From the NCBI GenBank assembly GCA_029168955.1, contig JAPDOI010001548.1:62001-126000 (forward strand): 64,000 nt of DNA. Reading direction: 5' to 3'. Shown here one piece after another: positions 12,437 to 47,319 of the stretch (position 1 is the stretch's first letter; every line of letters starts with the position of its first letter). The notes beneath the pieces are model-generated. The model did not search any database and was not told the origin of the DNA. It saw nothing but the letters and a program-made list of their open reading frames with translations. A program made the translations under genes and the position numbers. The stretch is from Aplectana chamaeleonis. Taxonomy: Eukaryota > Nematoda > Chromadorea > Rhabditida > Cosmocercidae.

Positions 12437-13535
12437 TAGGTACTCGTGGAGTTTCATTAGCTAACCATTTTTCAGGGCCACAAAAGTCAAGATACTCTGA
12501 GAAAAGGATATAACAACGATGACATAGTTACTGAGAATGCCATTCGAATGCTCCGTAATTATCAAAAATCGATGAATAAACCTCAGATTCGTGTTGAGCA
12601 CATCAAATAACCTCGACAGAGGAGTCTCGAAGCAAATCTGTCGCAGTGATTTGAAATTCATTAAAGTTTGCATTTCTCATGAAAATTAGCCCCGCTGGTA
12701 GGTTTAGAACCCAGGGTCAAGCGGTAAATGGTGACGTAAATTTGTTTCTAAAAATTGGAAATATGGCGGGGTACGTGAAAATTTTGGGCCGAAAATGAAG
12801 AGCACTCCCAAGGCTCTTTAGCAGGTTAGTGTTGACTGTGAAAAGAAATCGTTGTGAAATTAATTAAAAAAAACAAATAAAAAGTACAGAAAAATAGATT
12901 TTTCATAGGATTTATTTCCAGTTCCTAAAGTTTCGAAAGAAGAATTTCAGTAGGGAGACGCTAAATTTTTGGCCATTTACCCCGCACACCAACGAGGTCC
13001 TGGTTAACGTTCTGCCTGACCCTGTTCGGACCCAATCTGTGGAATTTTTTCGAAAATCGGTTGATGGATCCCAGATTGGAATTTTAGGACACCGAATAAC
13101 CACCAGAAATAAAAGTTTTCAGCCGAATCCGAAACTTTTTTCTGGGTACCCTAAAGCCGCATGATCCCTAGTAAATGTGCTGTGCCTCCGTAACCAGACT
13201 AGAAGCTCTCTTTGCCTAGAAGAAAATCAAAGTGCTGCAATCACCATCAAACCGAAGCTTCCCGAAGTCTTCGGCAAGTTGTTGAACAAGTGTGATCGTA
13301 TGTTGCGGCATGCCGATTCGTAAGTTTCTGAATTTCTCATTCGCGCTGATGATCGTTCTCTCCCAGTTAGTCCCCAATAGGTAGTCTCCAGTGTAAGTTG
13401 CAACATCTCCATAACACAACAAGTGATCGATCTTCTCAGCTCAACATCAGTATTAAAAACACCAAGCCATGCTCGTTTGACTGGAGGCAAACGCAACAGA
13501 TGAAGTTTTGATGTACTCTTTGACCAAATCGAATG
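12437..13535. other. unassigned intergenic DNA
   Basis: Short open frames only; no splice-supported exon or repeat recognised. Confidence 0.45.
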
Positions 13536-13539
13536 TTTC

Positions 13540-13800
13540 GAAAACTCATTCGTCTGATAAAGTCAAATTCTACTTATTCGAAAACTCGAATATTCGAAAA
13601 ATCCGATTCCCGAATGATTCGAAAAATCAAATATTCGAAAAAGGCCAATGTCCGAATAATAATTCGGAAAACCGAATATTTGAAGAAAGCCAATTTCCGA
13701 TTCATTTTAAAAATCGAATATTCGAAAAGTACCGATACCCGGATTATTCGGAAAACCGGATATTCGAGAAGTGCCTATTTCCGAATATTCTAAAAAAATC
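13540..13800 (+). repeat. TTCGAATATTCG-type tandem array
   Basis: About five degenerate units of roughly 50 bp around TATTCGAAAA and CCAATTTCCGA. Related to the array at 41.23-42.67 kb. Apparent frames through it are products of the repeat. Confidence 0.75.
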
Positions 13801-13879
13801 TGAGAATGTAAAAGTACATTCGTTTTTATGAAACGCTGAGTAGGAAAAGTGAAAAAACTCTGTCCGTTAGTCGCAAGTG

Positions 13880-13970
13880 TCCATATCTTGCTCGGAAGAG
13901 TCCGGGCGGAGCAAACAGCGGAGCGATCGGTCATGGCAAAATATAACAGCGATAGGGAGATTCATATAGC
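13880..13970 (+). repeat. 90-bp dispersed repeat, copy 1
   Basis: CTCGGAAGAGTCCGGGCGGAG, GATCGGTCATGGCA and AGCGATAGGGAGAT match 22135-22225 in order. Confidence 0.65.
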
Positions 13971-15056
13971 ACCAGTTCCAGGCAACGCTATGTGAACTAC
14001 ATGTTTCACCGCGCCCATAAAGCCCACTAAAACATTATTTTAGCGTGTTTAGCCGTTCGTATTCTAACAAAAATTTCTGCACAGCAGGTGCAAACTTAGA
14101 AGTGGAAACACTCTGGCAACCTCTGGGACCCTCCTAATAAGTATGGTCGTGTAATTCAAGTAGGAAGTCCCAACGCTGCTCGGCGAGAAAATTTGCCCGC
14201 GGGAAAACGAAGGGAAAATCGCTCGAATGATCTCGCTCCCGATTGCTAAGCGCGGCTTCCTATTTGAGAGACACGGACGATATATTTCGGGGCAAACGGC
14301 CGGATCATCCAATAGTGCTTTCCTAGAAAGTCGAATATTTACAAAACAAAAGCCCAAGCCAGATCTCGGATTAGTGGGAATTGCAAAACGATTATAAAAT
14401 TCGAATTGTACAATATTAACATTCCCCTAATTTGTCTGAAATATGGTAAAAACTCCTAGCTACCTTCTTCACTGAAGAGCCCCGGGGTAGTAATCCCCTG
14501 TAAAACGTAATTCTCACGATTTATGGCGAGAGCGGCGCAGGCAATTCTGCTCCCTCCGTCTGCCATGCGCTCTCTCACTGCCTCTAACCTCCGCTCCGCA
14601 CCAGCACGCGTAGAAGCCATGAGAATTTTGCGGTTTTATAGCCTTTACAAATATAAATTGTGTGAAGACAGGGGCGAAACAATTCATATCTGAAATTATT
14701 CTACTCCATTTCATATGTAAAATCTTTTCATTCCAGTTGCAAAAAACCTATTCGAATTTCATCATTCTATTACTATTTAAAAAGAAACATTCAATTCAAA
14801 AACGAAACAAAAAATAGAGTATTTTTGTTGAATCGGCTCGATCAAAGAAAAACTCTAAGAGACATTGTGTACCGGGGAGGTTTTCGTGAGTTTGAGCTGG
14901 TAGGTTCATAATACACAGCTTTGTAGAAAACTTGAAAATTTCACTTAAATTTAAAAAAAATCAATTTCTCTCGATAATTATGCTATAATTGATGGCTAAT
15001 TAATCGGTTTGGTTTTTGTAATCCCTTGCCCTGTACCTGGCTCTCGCTCCAATCTG
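13971..15056. other. region 3' of pag-3, unassigned
   Basis: This would hold the pag-3 3' UTR or a last exon if the donor at 15101 is used. I saw no clear AATAAA on the minus strand and no further exon. Confidence 0.4.
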
Positions 15057-36460
<21,404 letters not shown>

Positions 36461-36504
36461 CAGTTGTAGCACGGGCTTCGAAAAACCGAGGCAAAATCTT
36501 GGCT

Positions 36505-38470
36505 AATCCAATCAGCAGAGGTTGTTGATTGCCTGACAGCGAATCCCGCGAGACCACAATCTAAACACGATGAGAGACAATCTAGTGCAATCAGCAGGGT
36601 TAGAAAAAATCGAGGAAGACGGAACCGGAGGGGTTAAGGGTTATTCGAGGGCTAGTTGTGTAGTTCATGGTGAAATGAGGCATTAGTCGGATAATATAAA
36701 ACTTCTGCGAGATATATGCTCACTCAATCAAGAATTTAGAGCAGAGAAACTATTTGAGAGTAGGGCTGCTGCGGGCGAAGCTGTAATGTGAATCCTAATG
36801 TGACTTGTGGGTCAGAAAAAAATTTCCGCTAAGCTAGCATAGATTTCTAGAGTAAGGCTTTTGAAAAGGACTGGAATTATGACAAAACCAAAAGTCACAA
36901 ATGGATCTGCAGCGAAAATTGTAACCAAAAACAAGACTACGAAGATATGTCGGGTCCTTCAATGGAGGAGAAAATATTCTGAATGCAAACCTAATACAAT
37001 AATGGAGCGCAATATAAGCGTAATTATCTCGTGAATTTAGCAGGTCCCCGAAGAGAAAAATCTCAAAATTATAACTTTCTGCCGAGAAATGTTTAAAATT
37101 TATGGAATCTTGTCAAGAGGAAAACCCGTGGGCGGATTTCCAAAGTGTGGTAAACTTTTGAGGTCAGGTAAAAACAGCACGAAAAACAACTTCAGAAAAA
37201 ATGAAAGTCAATTAGCGCCAACAAGGAGAGCGCACAACTTTTTTCGCGTACTGCAGCACTTTTTTACGGGCATTGCGAGTAGAGGAGGCAATAACCCAGC
37301 GGAGATCCGATATCCGGGAAGCCCAGAATCGCGCTTATCCTTAACTTTGAGAGATCTGTCCGAGAAATAGCCCAAAAGGCTCCTGTGGGCTAGTTATTGG
37401 TTAATTCGTGGCGAGCATTATTTGGCGGCTATTTGGTGGAGGGCCTTATATGGCGGCTATTTTTCGGCTATTTTGCGGCAAGCAGCTATTTGCCGTCTAT
37501 TTCTTGACCATTAAGCGGAAAGCGGGCAATTTGCGGCGATCTCTCGGCAGAAACTCTCAGAGTACGCAGAGTTGATCGCGCTGCCCCATGTTTACTGTAC
37601 CATAGCCGAGATCAATTAAAAAAACTCGTGATGCACAAAAACTGTAACAATTTGACCAGCCGTGCGTGAAAATCGTGCTTAGGAGGACAACTTTTTTTGT
37701 TTCAGTATGTTCCATTTCTTCAAGCTTATTTCGACATAAAAGTCCGAGGGAACCGACCAATGTCGCATCCTATCCTGGTTGTATTTTCAACGTAGTTTTG
37801 TCGTCTTGTTTTTCCGAAGTTTCTCTCACATTACTCATAAAATACTAAGTATAAACATATTTTGTGCGTTTAGACCTCATGTTGGAGATTGCAGAAAAAA
37901 ATAATCAGACAATTTCTGAAGGCCGCGGCTTTGTGTCTGGGAAACAATGGAGAAAGTTTTGAGAGTTTCTGGGCCCAGCAAAGTTCGCTGACTTCAATCA
38001 AGTACGAACGCAGGAGACCTAAAACTTTGGGCCGGTGTGCACCTAAACGCCCAGTGGGGTAAGGACAAGCTAGGCTTTTTATCAGTTTTATTGTTGAATA
38101 TTAATCGTATTTGACACTCTGAGTGTTTGTTTAGCGTTTTCGTTTCATTCTGCTCGGGGCTGCACATTGCTAACGTCAAAAGACATATTCGAATTGATGG
38201 AAGGATAATAGTCGATGATTTGTGAAAGTGCTTCTCCGGAATTTGAGAAAGGATACGCTTCGGAACCACAATTTGTGAGTTTTTTCTTGAACGAAAGCTA
38301 CATTGGCAGTAAGGTGCCTTTCTATACACCATCTAATTTTCAAATTTTCTCAAATCGGGGTTTTCAGGATTCAGATGGTTTCACAATGGACTGATGAAAG
38401 CGCAAACTGAAGTAAAAAAAAGATCTGTTTTGTTGTGGGGGAGATGAAAAGACACATTTAGTAGTTCCTT
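36505..38470. other. region upstream of pag-3
   Basis: Should include the pag-3 promoter and any 5' exon. No TATA box, SL acceptor or repeat can be placed with confidence. 37400-37560 is a degenerate GGCTATTTGGCGG-like run. Confidence 0.4.
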
Positions 38471-38482
38471 GAATTTCCTTAA

Positions 38483-38815
38483 TGCACCTGAGTAGATCAA
38501 AAACGACAAAACAGAATTTTTGTGCTTCAAAAATTTGAACTGTTTTCTGCCCAAAACTTGTCCAGGGAGGTAGCTTGGGACGCTGAACACGAAGATAAGG
38601 TTCATTTCAAGTTTTTCGAAAGATTACGGCTGTTCACTACAGACGAAGGACATTTTCCTATTGTATGTAACTTACAGCAATTTTCTGAGAAAATGAAAAT
38701 GGACGTTGTGCTGGTGTTCCCAATAAACCTCCTGAAAAACTCTGGGCTGAAAATGTTCAAATTTCCTTAATACAAAAAATTGAATTTTCGCGGTCTTTGA
38801 TCTACCCATGTGTAT
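38483..38815. mobile_element. second copy of the TGCACCTGGGTAG foldback family
   Basis: Starts TGCACCTGAGTAGATCAAAA after TTAA (38479-38482) and ends TTTGATCTACCCATGTG. The interior and both arms match 25795-26131. Confidence 0.68.
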
Positions 38816-39032
38816 TTAGGAAACTTACCAAACGTTAAATTGTTTCTTCTTACCTTCTCCACAACACTCAACAGACCATTTTTCAGAACTCCAGCTTGTG
38901 TTGGGATCAGTCAATAGTCACAAGATCGGGGAACGAAGAGGTGAAACAATTCATTTCTCATTATTTATATTTTTTCCAGAGTCATAGGTCACAAGAAAGA
39001 AAAACTAGTTGTCCTTAATGTCTATGTTCATC

Positions 39033-39264
<232 letters not shown>

Positions 39265-39299
39265 ACCATACAAATGTCTCGCCTAGAATACGGTGAAGA

Positions 39300-40640
39300 G
39301 CCCCACCAATGGGAAGCGTAACCACTATTCCAATAATGTTAATGTATTTTTCAACCTTCTCTTATGGTACTATTAGTGGATTGATGTAGAAAAAAACGAC
39401 ACTTTATGAGTGACAGGTTAACCCTCCTGTCTAGAAGATTTCAGTTCGTACGGACCGACATCAAGATCTTTACAGACAAGCGCAACCATGAGGACTTCAA
39501 TGCAGAATTTTTCAACGATGGGTGGTTGACCAAGCACATAGACTATGCGAAGAGGAAAGGAACAATACTAGGCAGGTCCAGTGAGGAACTGAGATTGATG
39601 TGAAGCAGTTCTGTAATGAGGAACACTCACTGTGTTCAGCCGTATAGTGACCAGTTTAATGGACTTCATCGTTTGGGTAGGTGATGAGATGAGAATGAGC
39701 TTTCCAGCGGTGATATGAGCGGCACCGGAAGCATTGCGGCGAAAGCAATGATTGTGATTGGTTGGCGAGGCTGCCCACCGCCGACCCTCCCCCTCCCCCC
39801 GCTCAGCGTTGCCCTCCTCTCTCCACACGGCGCTGAGGCTGAGGCTCCTCGCAGCAGAGCACCCAAGAATTCAGCGACGAGTCCCGCAATCGTCACTTTT
39901 GCACGCGCACATATGGAAATTAAACCGCCGCCGCCACTGCCTGGTTGGCCGACCGGCTATTACTCGGTGCTGCTTCGGTTCATGCTTCGTGAGCATCGTC
40001 ATTGAATAGTTTGACTGAGTGTGAATGAATCGCGAAATGACATCCATCCAGTTGCAGTGTCTGTGTGTCAGCACAGATGAAAGATGCGATTCATTAATCT
40101 AGTAGGGTGCAGAATGAGTTGAAAGCACGGACAATCCAGAGTTCTCGTCATTCGCCTCTAAAGGCACACGGATACCTTTTTTTCTGAAAGCAGAGGGACG
40201 GTCTACATGGCTAGAGAGTCATGGATGACTGCCCTAGGAGAGGACTTATTACAAAATCAGTGATGTGATGAATTGTTTCAGCAGGGCTTGTTCCGCAGGA
40301 AGTCAGACTAGTGCTTCTATAATACCTGCTTCAATGTACGGATTCCGGAGAACGGAGCCATTGGAATCTATTCGGTATTCGCCGAATCCGCAGGCCATTC
40401 GAACTCGAATGGTGTGAACCAGGTGTATGCGTTATAACGCTATCGTGTTAGCGCATTTGTAGAACAACGCGGTTTTTTTTTCTCAAAAATTATCGCTTAA
40501 CGGAAAAGTGTTGAAATCACGTTAATTTGGTTCGCTAATAGTAGTGGAATTCTGAAACTGATTGATATGGGACCTCTAATGATTTAATGAGTTTTGGTGT
40601 GGTCAGGTAATGTTTAAAAAATTTACAAACGAAATGCAAA
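39300..40640. other. unassigned intergenic DNA
   Basis: A GC-rich patch at 39720-39960 has opposed open frames but no recognisable protein, splice pair or repeat partner. Confidence 0.4.
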
Positions 40641-40653
40641 AACAACGATTTAA

Positions 40654-41216
40654 AGCAGTGGTTGCGATGAAAAAAGTTGTTGAGAAAACCATAGAAATTA
40701 GCTTGTTCGGAAAACGGCTGAAAAACCACGAAGCTTACCGGACAAGAAACGGGCTATAATTAGAGTTATTAGGTTCCTAAGTTGACTGCACCCGTGCACA
40801 GCCCCGCCTAAAAAGATCGGTGTCTCATGCTGTGTAGTCTAAATACATTTACATTCAGAGGCAGTGATAAATACGAATTTAACCAATAGTAACAGTTGAA
40901 TAATGAAAGCGATAATTTCAGTCAATGTTTTGCCTAGATGAGGACAGAAATATTTGATCTGGCCAGTCCGAAGGAAATTGGTCATTGATTAAATGTCGAC
41001 TTCAAGCCAGCTGAAGTTCTCTATACTAGATATCTTCGATGGCGATGGTGTGGAATGGGCTCGTCCACCATCACAAAATGGGAAAGTTGAGGCTGATAAT
41101 TTTACACAAAGTAGGGATTTTTTTCGCAATTTTTTTTGTAGTTCGTACTACTCTAGATCCAGAAAAGGGTTTAGAGGAGAAAAGTAGACTAGCATATTTC
41201 ATTGCGACCACTGCCT
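40654..41216. mobile_element. TTAA MITE, AGGCAGTGGTCACGATG family, copy 2
   Basis: TTAA (40650-40653) AGCAGTGGTTGCGATGAAAA ... ATTGCGACCACTGCCT TTGA. Interior matches 32011-32550 over its length. Confidence 0.8.
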
Positions 41217-41907
41217 TTGATACATCAACGGGTTAACACTAGACTATGTCAACGAATATTCGGAAAACGAATTTTCGGCCGAATAAACGAACAATCGAAT
41301 ATTCGAATAATTCGATTATTCGGAAAAGTCAATTTTTCGAATAATTCGTTTATTCGAACATTCGGAAGAGTCATTTTTTTTGAATAATTCGTTTATTCGA
41401 ATATTCGGAAGAGTCAATTTTTCGAATTATTCGTTTTTTCGAATATTCGAACGGCCCAAAATTCGAATATTTGGCTGAATAAACGAATAGTTTCAGAAAA
41501 ATAAGAAGCAGAGTCCCCGGCACACGTCCATTTTTGCGGTCCAGAGGTGAAATGTCCCCAATCGAACTGGTAGAAAGTTCGAATATAATCGGAACACTCC
41601 AATATAAAACATGAGATAGTCAGAAACCCAATGGTGGAGTATCTCGCTCACCACCGAATTTGTGGGCAGACGTAACAGATACTGTTTTTCATCTGATGGA
41701 GTATGTCCCAAACAGATTCGAGCGATGTTCCAGAAACGGCTACCTTACGCCGCTTGAGTATTACGTAATACCTTATTGCCATGAATTTAGGTCAATCGCT
41801 GCAGCTTTGAGCCAGTTCTTATTAAACATTCACCTTATATTTTTGCAGAGGTGAAATGTCTCCAGCCAAACTGGGTGCTATCTTAGCGATGGGGGGCCAC
41901 TATGTCT

Positions 41908-42046
41908 GGGTGCACTTGGCGCCGCCCATTTTATCGTGCCGCACTAAATTTGAGCACCTACCCGGGTTTTCCCTCCACCGCACAAATCAGGAGTGATTGC
42001 GGCACGGAAAAATGGGCGTGGTCATGTGCGGTACAACAGTGCACCC
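41908..42046. repeat. foldback
   Basis: GGGTGCACTTGGCGCCGCCCATTTT pairs with the complement AAAATGGGCGTGG ... CAGTGCACCC; GTGCCGCAC pairs with TGCGGCAC. Confidence 0.6.
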
Positions 42047-42344
42047 CTCCGCTCAGATAGCCCCTCAAACTGATAGGAAATTCTGATATTGTTGGTGGAT
42101 ATTGTTTAGAAAATCCAGAGAATTTGATCGTATCGTTTACCAACTACTCATAATGTGGAACGTCTTTTTCGTGGAAGTACATTGGCATAGCTTTGATCTA
42201 TATAATGCTATACAAAAAAAGTCAAGAAAGTTGGAAGTGCCGCGAACGGTGGTTTGATTATGCGAACTGGGTCCGCTCTTCTTATTCGAATACTCGCGAT
42301 TTTGGCCGAATATTCGAATTATTCGTATTCGAATAATTCGATTA

Positions 42345-42650
42345 TTCGGAAGAGTCAAATTTCCGAATAATTCGTTTATTCGAATATTCAGAGAAGTCTA
42401 TTGTCGAATAATTCGTTTATTCGAATATTCGGAGACGTCAATTTTTTGAATAATTCGTTTATTCGAATATTCGGAGAAGTCGTTTTTCAAATAATTCGTT
42501 TATTCGAATATTCGGAGACATCAATTTTTTGAATAATTCGTTTATTCGAATATTCAGAGAAGTCAATTTTTCGAATAATTCGTTTATTCGAATATTCGAA
42601 AGAGTCAACTTTCCGAATTATTCGTTTATTCGAATATTCGAAAATTTTTA
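42345..42650 (+). repeat. 43-bp tandem array, about 7 units
   Basis: Units contain AATAATTCGTTTATTCGAAT followed by ATTCGGAGAAGTCAATTTTT with few changes. No unique spacers, so not a CRISPR. Confidence 0.92.
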
Positions 42651-42679
42651 TTCGTTTGATGTACTCTAGTTAACACGTT

Positions 42680-44640
42680 TTTTTGGAAGTTACCGATTAA
42701 CGCTCAAAGAAAAAGTGTTTTCCATTAACGCACACCCATGGAGTGAACTACTTTTGGAAAAATGTTCATTGAGTACGTTAATAATGGTGTACGTAGATAC
42801 GCATCCGTGTCTGTTGTGCCGTACTATCCCGTAACCAAATTTCGAATTCATTTCACACCGTCGCTGCCCACTTTCAAAGGGGATTGCGTCCTTATGTGTT
42901 TTCTCTCAAGTTCTTGCTTTTCAATGGAGCACATAAAGAGAACTTCATCTGCGGCAGAGCTGTGCGGAATTTTCTGTTTTCCGCCCGTTTTTGACCATTC
43001 ATTTCAGTTTCCTGGGAAAATCAGCAAAATCTGGCACAGAACAGAAAAACTCATGAATCGCTAGTCTTCGTGTGAGTGGTTCTAGTGAGAGGCCAAATTC
43101 ATCGACGGTTTAGGGTGAGTTTTAACCGGATTCAGCAACGCACAATAAGGAACGCAAAGCATCAGTATGATCTGTGCCGACTATACGCGATTGATTTACG
43201 ATAGCAAGTCTCTGAGAGAACCATAAACGCATTATTGTCTATAAAGTTTCAATCAAATACGAAATCAGAACTTTTTTCATTTCTTGCATCTGGCCATCCT
43301 CAAAACTGCACTGTCAATCTCAAAAACATCAGTCACACTTTTGGTTAGACTGCATTTTGTCAATTAATCATGACTTTGGTCAAAGAAAATTTCCAATTAC
43401 GGTTCCTAAACACTAACACATTCAATCCAAATTGGATAATGGATATCCGTGTCATATCAAAATTTACGGTTGCATATAATCGACGCAGTCAGTTAGACGC
43501 CGAATGATAGGAAATAATAGTGTATATAGATATAAGAATAGGAAGTAGATTACTCACCCTTAGTTTTAGTAAAAAGGAGGAAAATAAACGCGAAAAATCG
43601 CTTTCTTTCGTCTTTTGATCATAACTCGCTTCAAAGTGGACGTTTTTCAAAAGTGGAGACATCTCTGGAATCAGCGTTGATAATTCCTTCTTCTTGGTTT
43701 GAACATGGCTTACTATGAAACAAGGCATTTAGTGTTGACACAACCAGTCGAGTGTATGAGAAATGGAGCAATATGAAATGTTGAAATGAAAGGCTGTGTC
43801 TACTCTAGCTTATCCAGTTTGTTTTTGATTTGGGTTTTTTATTTTACAAATTATATTCCCTTTAGATTTTTTCGTTTCTTGAAATTTAATTTAATTTCAC
43901 CTCTATTTATTATTATTTATTAGCTATTTATTAAATTATTTGTTCAATCTTAGCGTTGTTTGTTTCTTTTTTAGTTACTCTTTTCTTCATATGAGTTTTC
44001 ACTATAATTCGAAATTTTTTCTTAAGTTTACTGGGCTTATTTGATTGAATCGTGTAACGGTGACCATAGTTTTAACATAGTTGGGATATCCGTCATCCGA
44101 ATCGGGTTTATTGTAATCTGTCAAGCACATGCCTATATTTGTGAGATTTTGAGGTTTGGGAAGCGAAAAAAAACCTTGCGCTGGTGTAAATAACCTAGTA
44201 TGCCAATGACTGGAGCAGAGTGGCATAGGCAACGTTAAAGCTGCGACACGTGTGAAGCTCGCACAATATTATCGTGTCACCAACTTGCCATTTAAGTGCT
44301 CCGATGCACCATAAGCAACGTCCATAGTTAGCTCCTAGTGTCAAGTGACGCTGGTGGTTAGCATTGTTAACATTTGTTATTGATTTCACTCCATTGCCAC
44401 CACTACAGCCGGCTTGTCGCTCATGTTAGCTTCATCGCTGTAGCGGCTGTCACTATTATTAGCGATACCATCGTCAACCCCTTGTTGTCCTCAGGCACGC
44501 CTCATGCGCCAGCGATTGAGCGTTGAGCGGTGTGCGTCAGCATTTGAGCGACATGACTCTTGCTGCTAGTCGTTAGCTATGAACGGAGCCTAAACGTGCT
44601 GTGCTAACAATAAGACGGACGTGAGTGCAAAACATCAGGT
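42680..44640. other. unassigned intergenic DNA
   Basis: AT-rich, including a T-rich run at 43840-43990. 44290-44600 repeats GCTAGCGGTTAGC-like words weakly. No gene recognised. Confidence 0.4.
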
Positions 44641-44647
44641 ACTTTAA

Positions 44648-45219
44648 AGGCAGTGTTCACGACAATTTTTAAGTTTTCGAAAAAGCGCGGAAATTCGCTT
44701 TTTCGTCTATATTGATCATAAGTAGCTTCAAAGTAGAACGATTTTCAAATTTGAATGACAGTTTTCGGAATTGAGAAAAACGCACCAGTTACGTGGCTTA
44801 CTTTGAAACAATGCAAGTATCACCCCGCCTCTTAAGTATCACAGGAAGTGTTTGTTGTGGTCTACTCTAGTTCATTCGAATATTGGACCCGTCCTCTTTT
44901 GCGATTCTCTACAATTCTATTGCTCGGTTTTTAAATTTTCCTTGGGACCCTAACTAATCCGGCTTTGCATTTATAAGATTTATTCTATTATTTGATTGAC
45001 CCAATTTACACCGGTGGCAACCACTATGAACGTTTTCATAAATACCGGACAACTAGTCCTTGTGATAGAATAATGTCGCTGAAATACGATGCTTTATAAT
45101 GCGTTTGATTCGCCGTTTCTATCGCTTTATCTGAAAATGGTTTCAATAACAACGCATAAAATATTATTCGGATATGAATCGTTTCAAACTCGGGGACGAA
45201 AACCATCGTGAACACTGCC
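44648..45219. mobile_element. TTAA MITE, AGGCAGTGTTCACGA family
   Basis: TTAA (44644-44647) AGGCAGTGTTCACGACAATT ... CATCGTGAACACTGCC TTAA. Confidence 0.78.
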
Positions 45220-45974
45220 TTAAGTCTTCGATGTAGAGCAAGTGTCGTTCAGAGACGACCAAAGAGGTTTCAAAATCCGACTGGGCCAATAACTTCCATA
45301 GACACCTTCTCTATTCTCAATGTTGTTCTCGTCTCTCAATTTTGTTCGTACACTACACAGGAGTGCCACTATCCTTTTCTCCCACCAAGCCGTTTAGAAA
45401 ATCCTTCCAGGAGGTATTCCGAGCCTATCAAGTACCTATCGGAATAAACGTTTTCCAGGATGGGAGAAGCTGTCAACATGCCTTGGTTGAATGGATTACT
45501 CGAAAGCAGTTATTACCACGAAAGTATATTTGGATGTGGTGGTGGATTTTGTCCACTTCCTGCGTATACTCCAGCACGATTGCGATAGTGTGATGGAAAC
45601 GCAGAATGAAGGCTTGAGGAATTCTACGTGGGATGTGACGAAAAACGCTTTGTAAAAAAATGGAGTGGAAGTGGTCTTTTCGATCGTTGTAAGAGAGTTC
45701 CAACAGAGACAATGTTATGAATTGTAGTTGTTATGAAATAGACACCAAAGTAAAATTGAGGTGTTCCAACTCTTGTAAGGCACATTGTATGTTTCGACAA
45801 GTATGGACCTTAGAATGTTGTCAAACAGCCAATATCGTAGAAGTAGCTTCCTAAGTTCTAAATGAAGCTCGATTACGTGTTTTGTTCTTTTTACCTAGCT
45901 TCCGATTCCAAAAATTGTTGGAGTATAAAGTTGGAGAACAAAGCGACGACCGCATGGTATAACATTGACTTTAG

Positions 45975-46849
45975 AGGCAGCATTCACGATGATTTTCGAG
46001 TAAGAGAGGATGCTCAATCCTTCATTAGAAGTCAGTACTATGTCGAACATCACGGTCAATCTACCTGTGAAAGTGTGAAAACAAAAAAAGACTGAAATTT
46101 CTTTGAGCTGGGACAACTATCCCTTCAGGACAACAACTTTTCCACGATGTGGCGATCCAATGAACCGGCTGGTCCACGGAATTTTAACACACTTCTCGAT
46201 TGTTTTTTCGCCGTTTTTCTTCATCACCTTGCTCTGGTGCACCCAAAGCTCAAAGGCGTTGTACGCGTAGAAAACCGTACATTTCTTTACCATGTTTTTT
46301 GTGTAGCTTGGACACTCTAGTGTAAGAAAATGCAGAAAGGGCCTAGGAAAATCTTTCATGTATAACAGAAATTCAGTTTGAACTCACTACAAAACTGAGT
46401 TTAAATTTCGCGCCAAAATCGTTCTTGAAGTTTTTCTTCATTTAGAGACCTCGTTTTGAACCGTAACTGTTTTTCATGTTGTTTGACGGTCGCATCATCT
46501 TCCTATGAAAAATTGGTAGGTAGACTCTGTTTTATTCCGAGTGAACTCATGTTTTCGGTTATCACAGCGCGCAGCGGTGGCTTTTTCGTCGAAACCTCCT
46601 TATCACTATTTATATTTCACCGAGGCCAACCGCTCCGCTGCTGGTGATAATAGAAATCAACAGGTCACTAGGGATGTACCAGAGCTTAGATGACTTGTGA
46701 GAACTGGTGGCGGCTACGTTTACCGGTGTGGTCTACCAGGCTCATTCACGAAATTGACCCTGAAAATGAAAACTGGTTTCCAGCGAGAACGATGCCTTCA
46801 AATTTTTGCAGAAAGAAGAGAATAATTTTTGTGAACACTGCTTTTGAAG
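45975..46849. mobile_element. AGGCAG-type element with a nested MITE
   Basis: AGGCAGCATTCACGATG at the left and TTGTGAACACTGCT at 46849. Encloses the MITE at 46516-46691. Could also be the left part of one longer element ending at 47312. Confidence 0.55.
46516..46691. mobile_element. MITE, same family, copy 3
   Basis: Runs from GTAGACTCTGTTTTATTCCG to AGGTCACTAGGGATGTACCA, in the orientation opposite to 8782-8935. It is nested within the TTAA-type element at 45975-46849. Confidence 0.7.
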
Positions 46850-46855
46850 ACAGTG

Positions 46856-47312
46856 TTCACGAAGAAAAAGTTGCACATTTTTTGGCTAAAACATTAGCTT
46901 TGGGTCCCTCTAAGAATATTGAGAACGGAAGTGCGTCGAAAAACGGCCGGTAAGTGAGTGAAAATCTCGTGGGCCAGCCAACCCATTGGGCCACTCCGCC
47001 CACGTCTTACAACAGTTTCCATGAATTCGTGGTTTATCGAGCGATGAATTCCGATCAAAAGCCCCGTTCTTCCCTTCATTCTTAACGTTTATCTTCACTC
47101 AGGTCAGCTCGCACACATGGACTGCAAAAAAGACGGGAGTTACAAGCCTCGGATAACTCGTCCACAATGCTTCCCTTGCTGAAATTTGAGGGGCCATAAC
47201 TTCGTTTCCAGGGGGTCTTGTCCGCTTCCAGAGACGTCATTGAAATCAGCATGGGACCGTTTTCAATATAGGCGGAAAAACAGAACAACGACTTCCATCG
47301 TGAATACTGCCT
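46856..47312. mobile_element. AGACAGTG-ended MITE with an interior shared with 55.95 kb
   Basis: AGACAGTGTTCACGAAG ... CCATCGTGAATACTGCCT. The interior in reverse complement matches 55952-56429 (GAAGGGAAGAACGGGGC, GACGAGTT, GGGGCCATA), although the termini differ. Confidence 0.65.
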
Positions 47313-47319
47313 CTAAGGA

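Larger units (their letters stand above)
41231..42672. repeat. compound region bounded by inverted GTTAAC...TAGA ends and filled with TTCGAATA repeats
   Basis: GTTAACACTAGACTATG near 41231 and GATGTACTCTAGTTAAC near 42672 are inverted relatives, each beside TTCGAATA repeats (41255-41490; 42280-42655). The middle (41500-42250) is unique apart from a foldback. Whether this is one element is inference. Confidence 0.55.

Noticed and set aside
42345..42650. CRISPR-like array of regular repeats
   Set aside because: Units are contiguous near-identical 43-mers without unique spacers, in a eukaryotic genome.
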